From JAJFUI01 sp039698035 (GTDB lineage: Bacteria > Planctomycetota > Planctomycetia > Pirellulales > Thermoguttaceae), in the NCBI GenBank assembly GCA_039698035.1, contig JBDKSW010000004.1:429614-493613 (forward strand): DNA of 64,000 nucleotides, read 5' to 3'. The notes under the pieces were generated by a model, which was not told the DNA's origin, ran no database searches, and saw nothing but the letters and a program-made list of their open reading frames with translations. A program made the translations under genes and the position numbers. Of the stretch, positions 41,588 through 50,532 are shown piece after piece (positions within the stretch are counted from its first letter, which is position 1; every line of letters starts with the position of its first letter).

Positions 41588-42790
41588 TCACGCCCGCTTG
41601 GCGTTTGCAATCGCCGCCGCCCTGTCGGCTAGCAGCCCGCCGACCCGCCGGCATTCGGCCAACACTTCGGGCGTCGGCCGCCACCGAGCGCGCAGCGGCT
41701 CGCTGACAATCTCCCAGTCGAGCCGTCGCAGCGATTCCTGGACGGCCTCCGCGCCGCCGACGCCCCAGCCGTAGGAGCCGAACGCCACGGCCGCTTTCCC
41801 TTGAGGTCGCAGGCCTTCCAGATACGTGAGCGCCGCGGCGGCCATTGGCATCATGCCGCGGTTCAACGTGGCCGAGCCGAACGCCACGGCCGCCGCGTCG
41901 AGCGACTCGGTCGCGATCCGCGTCAGGTTCGTCCGACGCACGTGCATCAACACGACGCTGACGCCTGGGCGGGTCGCTCCTTCCAAAATGGCTTGGGCCA
42001 TTGCCGCCGTGCTTTCCCACATCGTGTCATAGAGAATCAGCACTTTCGGCTTTGCCCGATGGTTGGCCCAATCGCGGTAGGCCTCGATAATCTTGGGGCC
42101 GTGCGTTCGCCAAATCAGTCCATGGCTTGGCGCGATCATATCGAGCTGTACGCCGGCCAGCGCGTCGAGCGTCTTCAAGACGGCCTGCCCATACGGCACG
42201 ACGATGTTGGCGTAGTACGTCTTTGCCTCGTCCATCACCGTGGCCAGATCGACCTCATCGTCGAATCGCTGGCTGGTGGCATAGTGCTGTCCAAAGATGT
42301 CCATCGAAAACAGCAACTTGTCTTCGGGCACGTAGGTGGCCATCGATTCAGGCCAATGGGCCATCGGCGTTTCGACGAACTGCAGCGACCGTCGGCCCAG
42401 CCGAATGGTTTCGCCGCTTCGGACGATTTGCATTTTCCAGCCGGACGTGTCGCAATGCTCGGCGAGCGTCGCTGCGCACTTCTTGTCGCAGATCAACGTC
42501 GCTTGCGGCATCGCTCGCAAGACTTCCGGCAGCGCGCCGGCGTGATCCAGCTCCGCGTGGTTGCATACCACGTAATCGACGCGCGCCAAATCGGTGAGCG
42601 AGCCGACGTTCCGCAGCAGTTCGCCGGCAAACGGCGCCTTGACCGTATCGACAAGCGCCGTCTTCTCGTCCCGCACCAGATAGGCGTTGTACGTTGCGCC
42701 CCGGTCGGTCTGATAGCTATGGAAGTCGCGGATGTTCCAATCCAGGGCGCCAACCCAATCAATCCTGTCGCAGAGCGTATGGTTCATCAT
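41588..42790 (-). CDS. Flavodiiron protein (FprA/NorV type)
   Basis: A 400-residue A-type flavoprotein that reduces oxygen or nitric oxide. The N-terminal metallo-beta-lactamase domain keeps the full diiron ligand set: HAELDH, His in PMAHWPESM, Asp in FSMDIFGQH and the late His in APSHGLIW. The C-terminal flavodoxin domain (from about residue 255) binds FMN (LILYDTMWESTAAMA and FGSYGWGVGGAEA). There is no rubredoxin fusion, so a separate electron donor is needed. This suggests defence against O2 or NO in low-oxygen niches. The start is one of two adjacent ATGs (42790 or 42787). Confidence 0.94.
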   Translation of the reverse strand: MMNHTLCDRIDWVGALDWNIRDFHSYQTDRGATYNAYLVRDEKTALVDTVKAPFAGELLRNVGSLTDLARVDYVVCNHAELDHAGALPEVLRAMPQATLICDKKCAATLAEHCDTSGWKMQIVRSGETIRLGRRSLQFVETPMAHWPESMATYVPEDKLLFSMDIFGQHYATSQRFDDEVDLATVMDEAKTYYANIVVPYGQAVLKTLDALAGVQLDMIAPSHGLIWRTHGPKIIEAYRDWANHRAKPKVLILYDTMWESTAAMAQAILEGATRPGVSVVLMHVRRTNLTRIATESLDAAAVAFGSATLNRGMMPMAAAALTYLEGLRPQGKAAVAFGSYGWGVGGAEAVQESLRRLDWEIVSEPLRARWRPTPEVLAECRRVGGLLADRAAAIANAKRA

Positions 42791-42891
42791 GTCGGGTGTG
42801 TATCCTCGAGTAAAATGTCGTATCACGCGACATCATCGTATCAGACGGCCGCCGCACGGAAAAGAACCGAGGAACGGAACGTCCTGGGGGA

Positions 42892-43710
42892 CTACACGCA
42901 AACCCGGACCCGATTCGCGAGCCCCGTGCGTTTGGCCACGCGTTGCGCCCTGGCGTGAAGCGACGCCAAGTAGGCCGCCCGTGTTGCCGAGTCGAACAGC
43001 ATCTTGCGGTACTGCGGCAGCAACTCGGGAAACTCGGCCCGAAGCAACGCGGCCACCGCCGGCCAAACGCGCGGCCGTGGATTCAAGCCGTCAACCCACA
43101 CCTGTTCGGCGCCCACGTCGCCTGCCCGGATGAGCAATGCCTCGATCTGCGATTCACTGTCCGAAAGCAATGGCAGCAGCGGCCCCAGCATGACGCTCGT
43201 GTGCAGTCCGGCCCGTCGGGCGTCGGCAACCAGGGTCAGCCGCTCGTCGATCGTTGCGGCCCCCGGTTCCCAGAGCGATTGCAGCCGATGGTCCAGCGCG
43301 GTCAACGTAACGCCAAGGGTCACCGGTCGGCCGGCAAACAGCTCGAAGTCTCGCCGCGCCAACGCGCTTTTTGTAAGCACAGTCAGCGAAAAGCCATATT
43401 CCAAGAGCAATTCGCAGCAACGGCGGGTCAGCCGCCACTTGGCCTCGATCGGTTGCCAGCCGTCGCACGCGCTACAGAGAAACACCGTGCCGGGCGTTGT
43501 ACGCCGCAGTTGTCGCTTCAGCACTTCGACCGCATTGACCTTCACATCCACGAATTGCCCCCACGCCTCCTCGTGGGGATGGAACCGCTGCATGAACCGC
43601 GCGTAGCAGTACACGCAGGCGTGGCTGCACCCCGTGTAGCAATTCAGCGTATAGTCGCCAAGCCTGCCACGGTTGAGAATCGTTTTGCAGACAGTCTCGC
43701 GGACGATCAT
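42892..43710 (-). CDS. Radical SAM protein of the spore photoproduct lyase-like group
   Basis: A 272-residue iron-sulfur enzyme. The radical SAM motif is NCYTGCSHACVYCYARFM (CxxxCxxC, with the pattern CSHACVYC), preceded by a family-typical MIVRETVCKTILNRG. Later blocks (LTKSALARRDFELF, PVTLGVTLTALD and VMLGPLLPLLSDSE) match the SPL-like DNA-repair superfamily. Spore formers use SPL for thymine dimers; non-spore-formers have related proteins of unknown substrate. Start at MIVRE is preferred: the upstream ATG (43755) overlaps a TACAAT-like -10 sequence. Confidence 0.85.
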   Translation of the reverse strand: MIVRETVCKTILNRGRLGDYTLNCYTGCSHACVYCYARFMQRFHPHEEAWGQFVDVKVNAVEVLKRQLRRTTPGTVFLCSACDGWQPIEAKWRLTRRCCELLLEYGFSLTVLTKSALARRDFELFAGRPVTLGVTLTALDHRLQSLWEPGAATIDERLTLVADARRAGLHTSVMLGPLLPLLSDSESQIEALLIRAGDVGAEQVWVDGLNPRPRVWPAVAALLRAEFPELLPQYRKMLFDSATRAAYLASLHARAQRVAKRTGLANRVRVCV

Positions 43711-43898
43711 GAAATCAAGGGCCGTGAAGAAACCGCAGCCAGTCAATGCCTCCATTGTATCACGGGTCCGCTCCGACGAGCTAAACTTGTGAAGCGTCCT
43801 TGACCCGTTGCGCCAACATGTCCTATGCTGACCGTTGGGCTGGCAAACCAATCGCTTATTCACGCCGGCGGAAGGCACTTCTCTGTGAAGCCAACATC

Positions 43899-45176
43899 AT
43901 GACCGATCGAACGCATCTCAGCCAGCGCGCCCAATGGGCAGGCGGCGAATCGCTGGCCAGCCGCCTGGTGGCCAAGGAACTCGGACACCCCAACCTGATT
44001 TCGCTGGCCGTCGGCTTCGTCGATCATGAAACGCTGCCCATCGAGCCCACGCGACAGGCGCTCGAACACGTTTTGGCCAACGACGCCCTGGCCCGCTCGG
44101 CCCTGCAGTATTGCCCGACGTTCGGCCACCTGCCATTGCGACAGATCGTCCTGGATCGGATGCTTGCGGCCGACGGCTGCAAGGCCGCCGAGCTGAACGC
44201 CGCCGCCGAGAACGTTGTGGTCATGCCGGGCAGCAATCAGTTGCTCTTCGTCGCCGCCGACATCCTCATGAATCCCGGCGATATCATCCTCTGCGCCGCG
44301 CCGACCTACTATGTCTTTCTCGGCGGCCTGAACAATCTGGGCGTCCGGGCCGTCGGCGTGGCGACGGACCATCGCGGCATCATCCCCGAAGCGGTCGAGG
44401 AGGCATTGGCTCGCTGCGAGGCGGCCGGCGAGCTGGATCGCGTCAAAGCACTCTATCTCATCGACTACTTCGACAATCCACGCTCGGTGACCATTCCGAG
44501 CGATCGCCGGGCCGCGATCGTGGAAATCGTCAAGCGTTGGTCTCGCCGCCAACGGATCTATATCTTCGAGGATGCCGCCTACCGCGAGCTCCGCTATGCT
44601 GGTGACGATGTGCCCAGCCTGCGGTCGTTCGACACGGAAGGCGACACGGTCCTCTATGCGGGCACGTTTTCGAAGTCCTATGCGCCCGGGATCCGCGTCG
44701 GTTGGGGCGTGCTGCCCAAGTCGATGACCGAACCGATGCTGGCCCAAAAAGGGAACATTGACTTTGGTTCGCCCCATCTCAACCAGGTCCTCATGGCCAC
44801 GGCCATCGAACTTGGCCTCTACGATCGCCACGTTGAGCGGCTTCGCACCGAGTATCGCCGAAAAGTCGACGTGATCCTTCAGGCGAGCGACGAGTTTTTG
44901 CGGCCGATCTCCGGCATCGAATGGATCGCGCCCGCCGGCGGCCTGTATCTCTGGCTCACGTTGCCTGAGGGACTCGATACGGGTTTTTCCGGCCCACTGT
45001 TCGATCGGGCCGTCGCCGAAGGCGTGCTCTACGTTCCCGGCGCCTATTGCTATCCGGCCGAAGGCTGCCCAGGCCGAGACAACCGGCTGCGGCTTAGCTT
45101 TGGCTGCCAATCCCGCGACAACTTGCGATGCGGCATGGAAGCCCTCGCCCGCGCCATCCGCCAGTGCCTTACCTAG
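43899..45176 (+). CDS. PLP-dependent class I/II aminotransferase (2-aminoadipate transaminase-like)
   Basis: A 425-residue fold-type I aminotransferase. The PLP lysine lies in GTFSKSYAPGIRVGWG, and substrate and cofactor blocks include PGSNQLLFVAADILMNPGD, APTYYVFLGGL and YLIDYFDNPRSVTIPSDRR. The pattern resembles LysN/2-aminoadipate transaminases and MocR-type catalytic domains without a DNA-binding domain. The amino donor and acceptor cannot be read. The start MTDRTHLSQRAQW is the family N-terminus; the Shine-Dalgarno sequence is weak. Confidence 0.9.
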   Translation: MTDRTHLSQRAQWAGGESLASRLVAKELGHPNLISLAVGFVDHETLPIEPTRQALEHVLANDALARSALQYCPTFGHLPLRQIVLDRMLAADGCKAAELNAAAENVVVMPGSNQLLFVAADILMNPGDIILCAAPTYYVFLGGLNNLGVRAVGVATDHRGIIPEAVEEALARCEAAGELDRVKALYLIDYFDNPRSVTIPSDRRAAIVEIVKRWSRRQRIYIFEDAAYRELRYAGDDVPSLRSFDTEGDTVLYAGTFSKSYAPGIRVGWGVLPKSMTEPMLAQKGNIDFGSPHLNQVLMATAIELGLYDRHVERLRTEYRRKVDVILQASDEFLRPISGIEWIAPAGGLYLWLTLPEGLDTGFSGPLFDRAVAEGVLYVPGAYCYPAEGCPGRDNRLRLSFGCQSRDNLRCGMEALARAIRQCLT

Positions 45177-45314
45177 CGAAGTCAGCCATCGGCGGTCGGC
45201 AACCCGATTTTGCCGTCGCCCGCAATGTGGGAGAGGTGGCTGGCGTCAGAACGGCTCGCTGCCTGCAAAACGCGAGAACAGCTTGTATCCGATCGAGAAG
45301 CGTCCATCGCAAAC

Positions 45315-45920
45315 TCAGTCGAGCCGATGCGGGCTGTCCACCCGCTCCTCATGGCGGATCTCATCCACCGGGCCGCGCTTGCCAGGGCCGGCGTAGAGGC
45401 GGTTCGGCGCGTTGAAGACCCAGCCTGGGATCGAGCCGACGTTCTTATAGGCGTGAACCACGCCGGGCGGCACGATGACACACTGCCGGTTCGACTGGCC
45501 GACGCGAAGCTTCATGCGATGGCCGTGGGTGGGCGAACCCACGCGGGCGTCCCAAAGATACAGCACGAATTCACCCGGTCCGAGAAAGGCGAAATAGTCG
45601 GTCTGGTCGATGTGTTCGTGCGGGCCGCGTGCAACACCGGGCAACGTCTCGCTGACGTAGGCCATCGCCGGCAGGGCATCGGTCGGAAGCTCGTCCTCGC
45701 GGAACAACTCGACGAGCCAGCCGCGATGGTCTTGATGGGCCGAGAGCGGGCGGACCCGAACGCCCTCGATTTGGCCGTCCGATGCGTCTTTCAGGACGGC
45801 TCCCCGTGCATTGCCATCCGCTGTCCGCGGTGGGATGGGATTGGTTTCCAACCGTCCCGGCGTGCGCAGGCCACGGCTGTTGGGGTGTTGTGTGCCATGT
45901 GCCACCGCGTCGGCCATCAT
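45315..45920 (-). CDS. RmlC-like cupin (dTDP-4-dehydrorhamnose 3,5-epimerase family)
   Basis: A 201-residue cupin. The conserved His of the RmlC group appears in RGPHEHIDQTDYFAFLGPGEFVLYLWD, and the substrate-facing region has IVPPGVVHAYKNVG. The first 45 residues are low-complexity. Members convert dTDP-4-keto-6-deoxyglucose during rhamnose synthesis, or are related sugar-nucleotide isomerases. No other rml genes are adjacent, so the substrate is uncertain. The double ATG (45920, 45917) has GGGAG just upstream. Confidence 0.85.
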   Translation of the reverse strand: MMADAVAHGTQHPNSRGLRTPGRLETNPIPPRTADGNARGAVLKDASDGQIEGVRVRPLSAHQDHRGWLVELFREDELPTDALPAMAYVSETLPGVARGPHEHIDQTDYFAFLGPGEFVLYLWDARVGSPTHGHRMKLRVGQSNRQCVIVPPGVVHAYKNVGSIPGWVFNAPNRLYAGPGKRGPVDEIRHEERVDSPHRLD

Positions 45921-46035
45921 ATTCTCCCGCGACTGAGCGAGTAGGTGTCTTGCGCGGAGCCGTCGCGGCCGACCCATGGGACCGCGACTGCCGCGCTCGA
46001 ATAGCAAGTCGCCACGCGACGGTTCGCCGGCAATC

Positions 46036-47454
46036 CTATCTTCGGCTGAACGCCAAGCCCGGGTCGGCCGGATTGTCGGCGGCCAGCTTGAAGTTGAAGT
46101 GATTTGGATCGGTCAGGGTGATCTGTCCAATCATGACCGGATTGCCGTTTCGCTTGAGAATCAGCAGTCCCTCGGCGACCGAGTAGGCCCCGGTGAACTC
46201 TTGGGTCTGCCCGCCGCGAGTGTACTTCCAGGAGTACGTTCCGGTCTCGGTCAGGGTGAAGTCAAACGTGGAGCCATCGGGGCGGCTTGCATCCCAATTG
46301 CCGGCCAATGCGGCCGCGCTGACCGGCAGCGCCGGCGTTGTGGGCGTCGCAGCGGGCGACGGCACGGTTTCGGTCGGCGCGGCTTGGCCCGAAAGTCCCG
46401 CCAACAACTGCTTCGACAATTGATCCTTCGGGTTGAGTTGCACGACGGCCTGCAACTCTCGCGCGGCCGCGTCGGCATGGCCACAGGTCATGTAGTGATA
46501 GGCCGCCAGGAAGTGCAGCTCTGGCATGTTGGGATTTGCGTTGCGATACTGCTCCAATTCACGCAACTGCGACGTGTAGACTTCCGGGTTCGGATAGAAA
46601 CCGCAGAGCGTGGCCCAGTCCCAGCCGGGGCCCACGGACAGAACGGCATAGGCAGCCGCCGCGGCCGCCTTGTACTGCTTCGTGGCGAAGAGGATTAGCG
46701 CACGGGTTTCGTGCAACACGCCGTCGTTTGGCTGCTTGGCGATGGCCTGATTGACTTGCAGCATGGCCATCGGATAGTCGCCGCGAGAGAAGGAACTGCG
46801 GGCGGCCTCCAGCAGCCGGCTTGCCTCGGCGTCCAGGGTCGCTTGGTTGGCGGCTGCAATGCTTCCCGCAGGCGGGGCCGCCACCACGATCGGACGCGAG
46901 TAGTCGATCACCACACCGCCAGGCACGACGACGACCTCGGTGTAGTAAGGGTTGTAGTAGGGCCAGTAGCCCCAATACCAAGGAGCGTCCCAGACGACCG
47001 CGCCGGCCATGAAGCCAACGCTGAACCAGCCGACGGGTCCGTAGTGCCAGGGGCGGTTCCAATGATCGTGCCAGTCGCCGTGGTACCAGCCATAGACCGG
47101 ATGGCCGGCGCCGTGCCAGCTCGGATGCCCCGCATACGGATGACCGCCAGGCATGCCGTGACCCGGAGCGTGACCGACGGGTCTGGGAGCGTGGGCGCCT
47201 TGCTGATGCGGCTGGCTATTGCGATGGCTGTTGGGGTTTTGGCCTCCGCCACCCTGTCCACCTCCACCGCCGCCTGGATGGGCGCCACCCCAGCCACCGT
47301 CGCCACTACGCCCACCGCCACCGCCACCCCCCCAGCCGCCACCGGGGCCTCCGCGTCCGCCACCACCGCCGCCGCGTGGTTCGGCCGTGACCTGGCCGGC
47401 CACGAACAGGGTTGCGGCAACGAGGGCAATCAGCGTGGAAAAGTGGCGGTTCAT
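46036..47454 (-). CDS. Exported Gly-rich protein with TPR region and C-terminal beta domain
   Basis: A 472-residue protein. After a signal peptide (ending VTAEP) come about 55 residues that are almost all Gly with Trp, Asn and Gln, then a His/Pro/Trp/Tyr-rich stretch (HYGPVGWFSVGFMAG, WYWGYWPYYNPYY). TPR-like helices run from about residue 200 to 350 (ARSSFSRGDYPMAMLQVNQAI). After a Pro/Thr linker, a beta-rich domain (NWDASRPDGSTFDFTLTETG) closes the protein. It is predicted extracytoplasmic, possibly binding the cell surface. Function unknown. Confidence 0.75.
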   Translation of the reverse strand: MNRHFSTLIALVAATLFVAGQVTAEPRGGGGGGRGGPGGGWGGGGGGGRSGDGGWGGAHPGGGGGGQGGGGQNPNSHRNSQPHQQGAHAPRPVGHAPGHGMPGGHPYAGHPSWHGAGHPVYGWYHGDWHDHWNRPWHYGPVGWFSVGFMAGAVVWDAPWYWGYWPYYNPYYTEVVVVPGGVVIDYSRPIVVAAPPAGSIAAANQATLDAEASRLLEAARSSFSRGDYPMAMLQVNQAIAKQPNDGVLHETRALILFATKQYKAAAAAAYAVLSVGPGWDWATLCGFYPNPEVYTSQLRELEQYRNANPNMPELHFLAAYHYMTCGHADAAARELQAVVQLNPKDQLSKQLLAGLSGQAAPTETVPSPAATPTTPALPVSAAALAGNWDASRPDGSTFDFTLTETGTYSWKYTRGGQTQEFTGAYSVAEGLLILKRNGNPVMIGQITLTDPNHFNFKLAADNPADPGLAFSRR

Positions 47455-47681
47455 CGGTAGGTTCCTAGGCTGGGGCGGCCGCGACCACCGGCAGAGACGT
47501 CGGCGGACGCGACGCGGGATGCGTCATGGGACGAAAGCGGAGCGGCCTCGGCCTCTCCCTGGGCGAGGCGCAGGTCATCCTATACCACTAATCCCACGAA
47601 TCTCCAATGCCGAATTTCGCCCGCCAGCCCTTATCCCCCACGTTCTCGCATGGGAGCGGCGGCGTCGATGACAGCCCCCGA

Positions 47682-49058
47682 TTACCGCCGCCAGGCCTCG
47701 GGCAACCGGGGATGGGCGACCGGCCTGGCCGTCTCGGCCGTCGTTGGCGAAACGACCGCGGGAATGGGAAGATGGCGAAGCAGCCAATCCGTTTGGCGAC
47801 TGGCAGGCACCTGGACAACGCTCTGCGGCGCCAGTGTTTGGACCAAGGCGGCCACCGGCCGAGGCCGTCCCTTGGGCTCGCTAAGCATGCGGTGGCGGCC
47901 GTCGCTCAGCACGACGCCAGGCTCCGAGTCCGTGCATCGCCCACGAATCCGAAGTCCCTGCGAGTCCAACGTTACCGAGAGGGCCAACTGCTGGTAGGGC
48001 ACCAACGGACCCGCTTGCTGATCCTCTTCGGGATCCGGCCGGAGAGTGTTTGGACGCGGCAGAAGATTGGAGGCCGGCTGCAATCCGAGGTGTTCCACCG
48101 CGGCAGCCAACAGCGAACGGTCGATGGTGCCAGGGCCGGCAACTAGCAGGCCGCTGCCTTCGTCCAGGCGTCCCTGCCGGAATCGGGCGGATTGAACGGT
48201 GAGCTCGCCGGCGCCGCTCATGTGGTGCGGAAAGTGATCCGTGACGAGGCTGCCCAAGTCCAGATCGACCAGTTGGCCCGTGACTTCGCCCTCCCAGCCA
48301 TCGGGCGATTCGTTCGCCCAGATGTAACCGCGAAATCGGCATCGCGGGCCAAGCGGCTTCAGTTCCGCCATCGCCATGGCCAGCACATTGCACGGCAATT
48401 CGCCGCCGCCGGTGTACAGCTCGAAGCCGCTGGCCGGCGGCGACACCTGCCGATTCCGAACCAACCGGATGCGAGCCGGTTCAGGCGTGTCCGCACCGAC
48501 CAAACGGAAGTGGAGTTGCGCGTGCGTTCCACCTGGCAGGTTTTCAACCAGCCCTTCCAGATTGGTAAGCGTTTGGGCCCCGGCCGCCGCTTGCAGGGTG
48601 AGTTCCGGTGCCGAGAGTTGAACGAGTGTTTTCGTGCGACTGAGTTGGCCGGCCATCAACGTTTGCAGCCATCGCCAGACGCGTGGAATGGCCGCGGCGT
48701 CGATCTGCGGCTGCGAAGCAGTCAGGGCGAGCATGGGCTGCGGCTGCCCATGTTCGTCCGTCTCTCGGCCGTTGACGATCTCCAACAGTCGCGATCGGAG
48801 CAGGATCTGGCCCGTTTCCGGGTCGGCCAGCTCGACGCCGTGATACAACACCGCGCCGGGGCGAACATAGCTGACCCGTTCGAGCTTCACATCGAGCCCC
48901 AGTTGCAGGGCCAACTCGCGCGACTCCGCCCGGACGCAGCTCGGCAAGTGCCGACCAATGCACCACGCAGTCGCGCAAAGCGTTGGCAGCGCCCCCAGCA
49001 GCAAAAAGCTGGCGATGCAAATCCGCCGCCGCGTTTTGTCGTGCAGTCGAAAGGTCAT
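47682..49058 (-). CDS. AsmA-like membrane-anchored protein, hypothetical
   Basis: A 458-residue protein with one N-terminal transmembrane segment (about residues 12-34) after a basic start, then a large extracytoplasmic beta-rich region (LELSRVSYVRPG-like openings, AMAMAELKPLGPRCRFRGYIWA, SGAGELTVQSARFRQGRLDEGSG). The repeated short beta-strand pattern and position near the N-terminal membrane anchor resemble AsmA/DUF748-type proteins, but no clear motif fixes a family. The start at MTFRLHDKTRRR gives the membrane-anchor start. It follows aroC on the same strand. Confidence 0.6.
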   Translation of the reverse strand: MTFRLHDKTRRRICIASFLLLGALPTLCATAWCIGRHLPSCVRAESRELALQLGLDVKLERVSYVRPGAVLYHGVELADPETGQILLRSRLLEIVNGRETDEHGQPQPMLALTASQPQIDAAAIPRVWRWLQTLMAGQLSRTKTLVQLSAPELTLQAAAGAQTLTNLEGLVENLPGGTHAQLHFRLVGADTPEPARIRLVRNRQVSPPASGFELYTGGGELPCNVLAMAMAELKPLGPRCRFRGYIWANESPDGWEGEVTGQLVDLDLGSLVTDHFPHHMSGAGELTVQSARFRQGRLDEGSGLLVAGPGTIDRSLLAAAVEHLGLQPASNLLPRPNTLRPDPEEDQQAGPLVPYQQLALSVTLDSQGLRIRGRCTDSEPGVVLSDGRHRMLSEPKGRPRPVAALVQTLAPQSVVQVPASRQTDWLLRHLPIPAVVSPTTAETARPVAHPRLPEAWRR

Positions 49059-49144
49059 GAGAAAGAAAAAACACACGGAGGCACGGAAGACACCGGGCGG
49101 AAGATCGAGGAACTCCGTCGCACCGGGATGTTTTTATTTCACTT

Positions 49145-50293
49145 TCAAGAGCCGAGCCGTTTCTTTTCCAGCGACGACGCGAGTCTCCATCGCTCGAGCA
49201 TTTCCACCAGACTGTCGCCGCCGAACTTGTCGATCATTGCCCGGGCGATCTCGAACGCCACGACGTTCTCGACCACGCAACTGGCGGCCGGTACGGCGCA
49301 AACGTCGCTCCGTTGGTGCGAGGCGGGCTCCGGACGAAGCGTTTCGAGGTTGACGGATGTCAGGGCCCGCTCCAGCGTGGCGATCGGCTTCATCGCGGCC
49401 CGAAGCACAATCGGCTGCGCGTTGGTCATTCCGCCTTCCAAACCGCCGGCGTGATTCGTTGGCCGACCGAACCCCAACGAGGGCGCGTCGGCCATCGCCG
49501 GATCGTACTGGATTGGGTCATGGACCTCGGACCCAGGCCGTCGGGCGGACTCGAAGCCTAGACCGATCTCGACCCCCTTGATCGCTTGGACCGACATGAC
49601 GGCCTGTGCGAGCCGCCCGTCGAGCTTCTGATCCCACTGGGTATGCGAGCCGAGTCCGAAGGGCACGCCTTCGACGCGGACTTCGATCAGGCCGCCGAGC
49701 GTGTCGCCGCGCTGCCGCGTCTGGTCAATGAGCGCCTTCAGTGCGGCGTCCCTCTCGGGGGCGAGCGTCGCCAACTCGCTTTGATCGCGCAGCGCGCGTT
49801 GCTCCAAGAGCGAGCCGGGACGTGGAGCCACGGCGATCGACCCCAACTCGATCACGTAGGCCAAGACCTCGATGCCGAAGTGGTTCAAGAGCTGGCGTGC
49901 AACGGCCCCCGCGGCAACCCGTGCGGCCGTCTCCCGTGCGCTGGCCCTTTCCAAGACACCGCGAATGCCGCTCAGACGTTTCATGACCCCGGCAAGGTCG
50001 GCATGGCCTGGGCGAGGGCTTTTCGGCTCGTCGAGTTGTTCGAGGACGTGATCGCGGTTCGGTATCAGCAGCGCGATTGGGCTGCCGATGGTCTTGCCGT
50101 GCAAAACACCGCTCAGAAGTTCGACGCGATCCGACTCAATTTGCTGACGCCCGCCGCGACCGTACCCGCCCTGGCGGCGGCGTAGCTCGGCGTCGATGGC
50201 CGAGCTGTCCAGCGCGACACCGGCCGGGAAGCCGTCGATCAGCGCAACGAGGGCCTTTCCATGCGATTCGCCAGCCGTGCAGAAGGTCAACAT
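49145..50293 (-). CDS. aroC: Chorismate synthase
   Basis: A 382-residue FMN-dependent enzyme of the shikimate pathway, converting EPSP to chorismate. The N-terminal GESHGKALVALIDGFPAG, the second signature RPGHADLAGVMKRLSGIRGVLERASARETAARVAA (split by other residues) and the C-terminal PTNHAGGLEGGMTNAQPIVLRAAMKPIATL are all present. The length is usual for bacterial AroC. It is not in an aro cluster. The ATG is clear, but no strong Shine-Dalgarno sequence is visible. Confidence 0.95.
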   Translation of the reverse strand: MLTFCTAGESHGKALVALIDGFPAGVALDSSAIDAELRRRQGGYGRGGRQQIESDRVELLSGVLHGKTIGSPIALLIPNRDHVLEQLDEPKSPRPGHADLAGVMKRLSGIRGVLERASARETAARVAAGAVARQLLNHFGIEVLAYVIELGSIAVAPRPGSLLEQRALRDQSELATLAPERDAALKALIDQTRQRGDTLGGLIEVRVEGVPFGLGSHTQWDQKLDGRLAQAVMSVQAIKGVEIGLGFESARRPGSEVHDPIQYDPAMADAPSLGFGRPTNHAGGLEGGMTNAQPIVLRAAMKPIATLERALTSVNLETLRPEPASHQRSDVCAVPAASCVVENVVAFEIARAMIDKFGGDSLVEMLERWRLASSLEKKRLGS

Positions 50294-50532
50294 GTTGGCC
50301 GATTTTAGCCAGACCGCTGCGGCAGGGACAGGCCGGTTCTGGGGGCGGGGGATGGGGGGAGAGACGGGATGCGATGGCCTTTACCTAGGCAGGGGGGCGT
50401 CGGGGCGCGGCCGGCCCGAGCCGCTATTGCGGCAAAGCCCGATTCTGGCTAATAGAGTCGTTTCTTGTCGCGTGCTTTTCTTGGGGGGGAAAAACTTCGG
50501 CGGCGATCACTCGGTGCCCCCAAGGAACGCTC

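Noticed and set aside
43711..43755. An earlier ATG (MEALTGCGFF) for the radical SAM gene.
   Set aside because: The ATG lies within a TACAAT-like -10 sequence and the added residues are not typical of the family, so the start at 43710 is preferred, although the choice is not certain.
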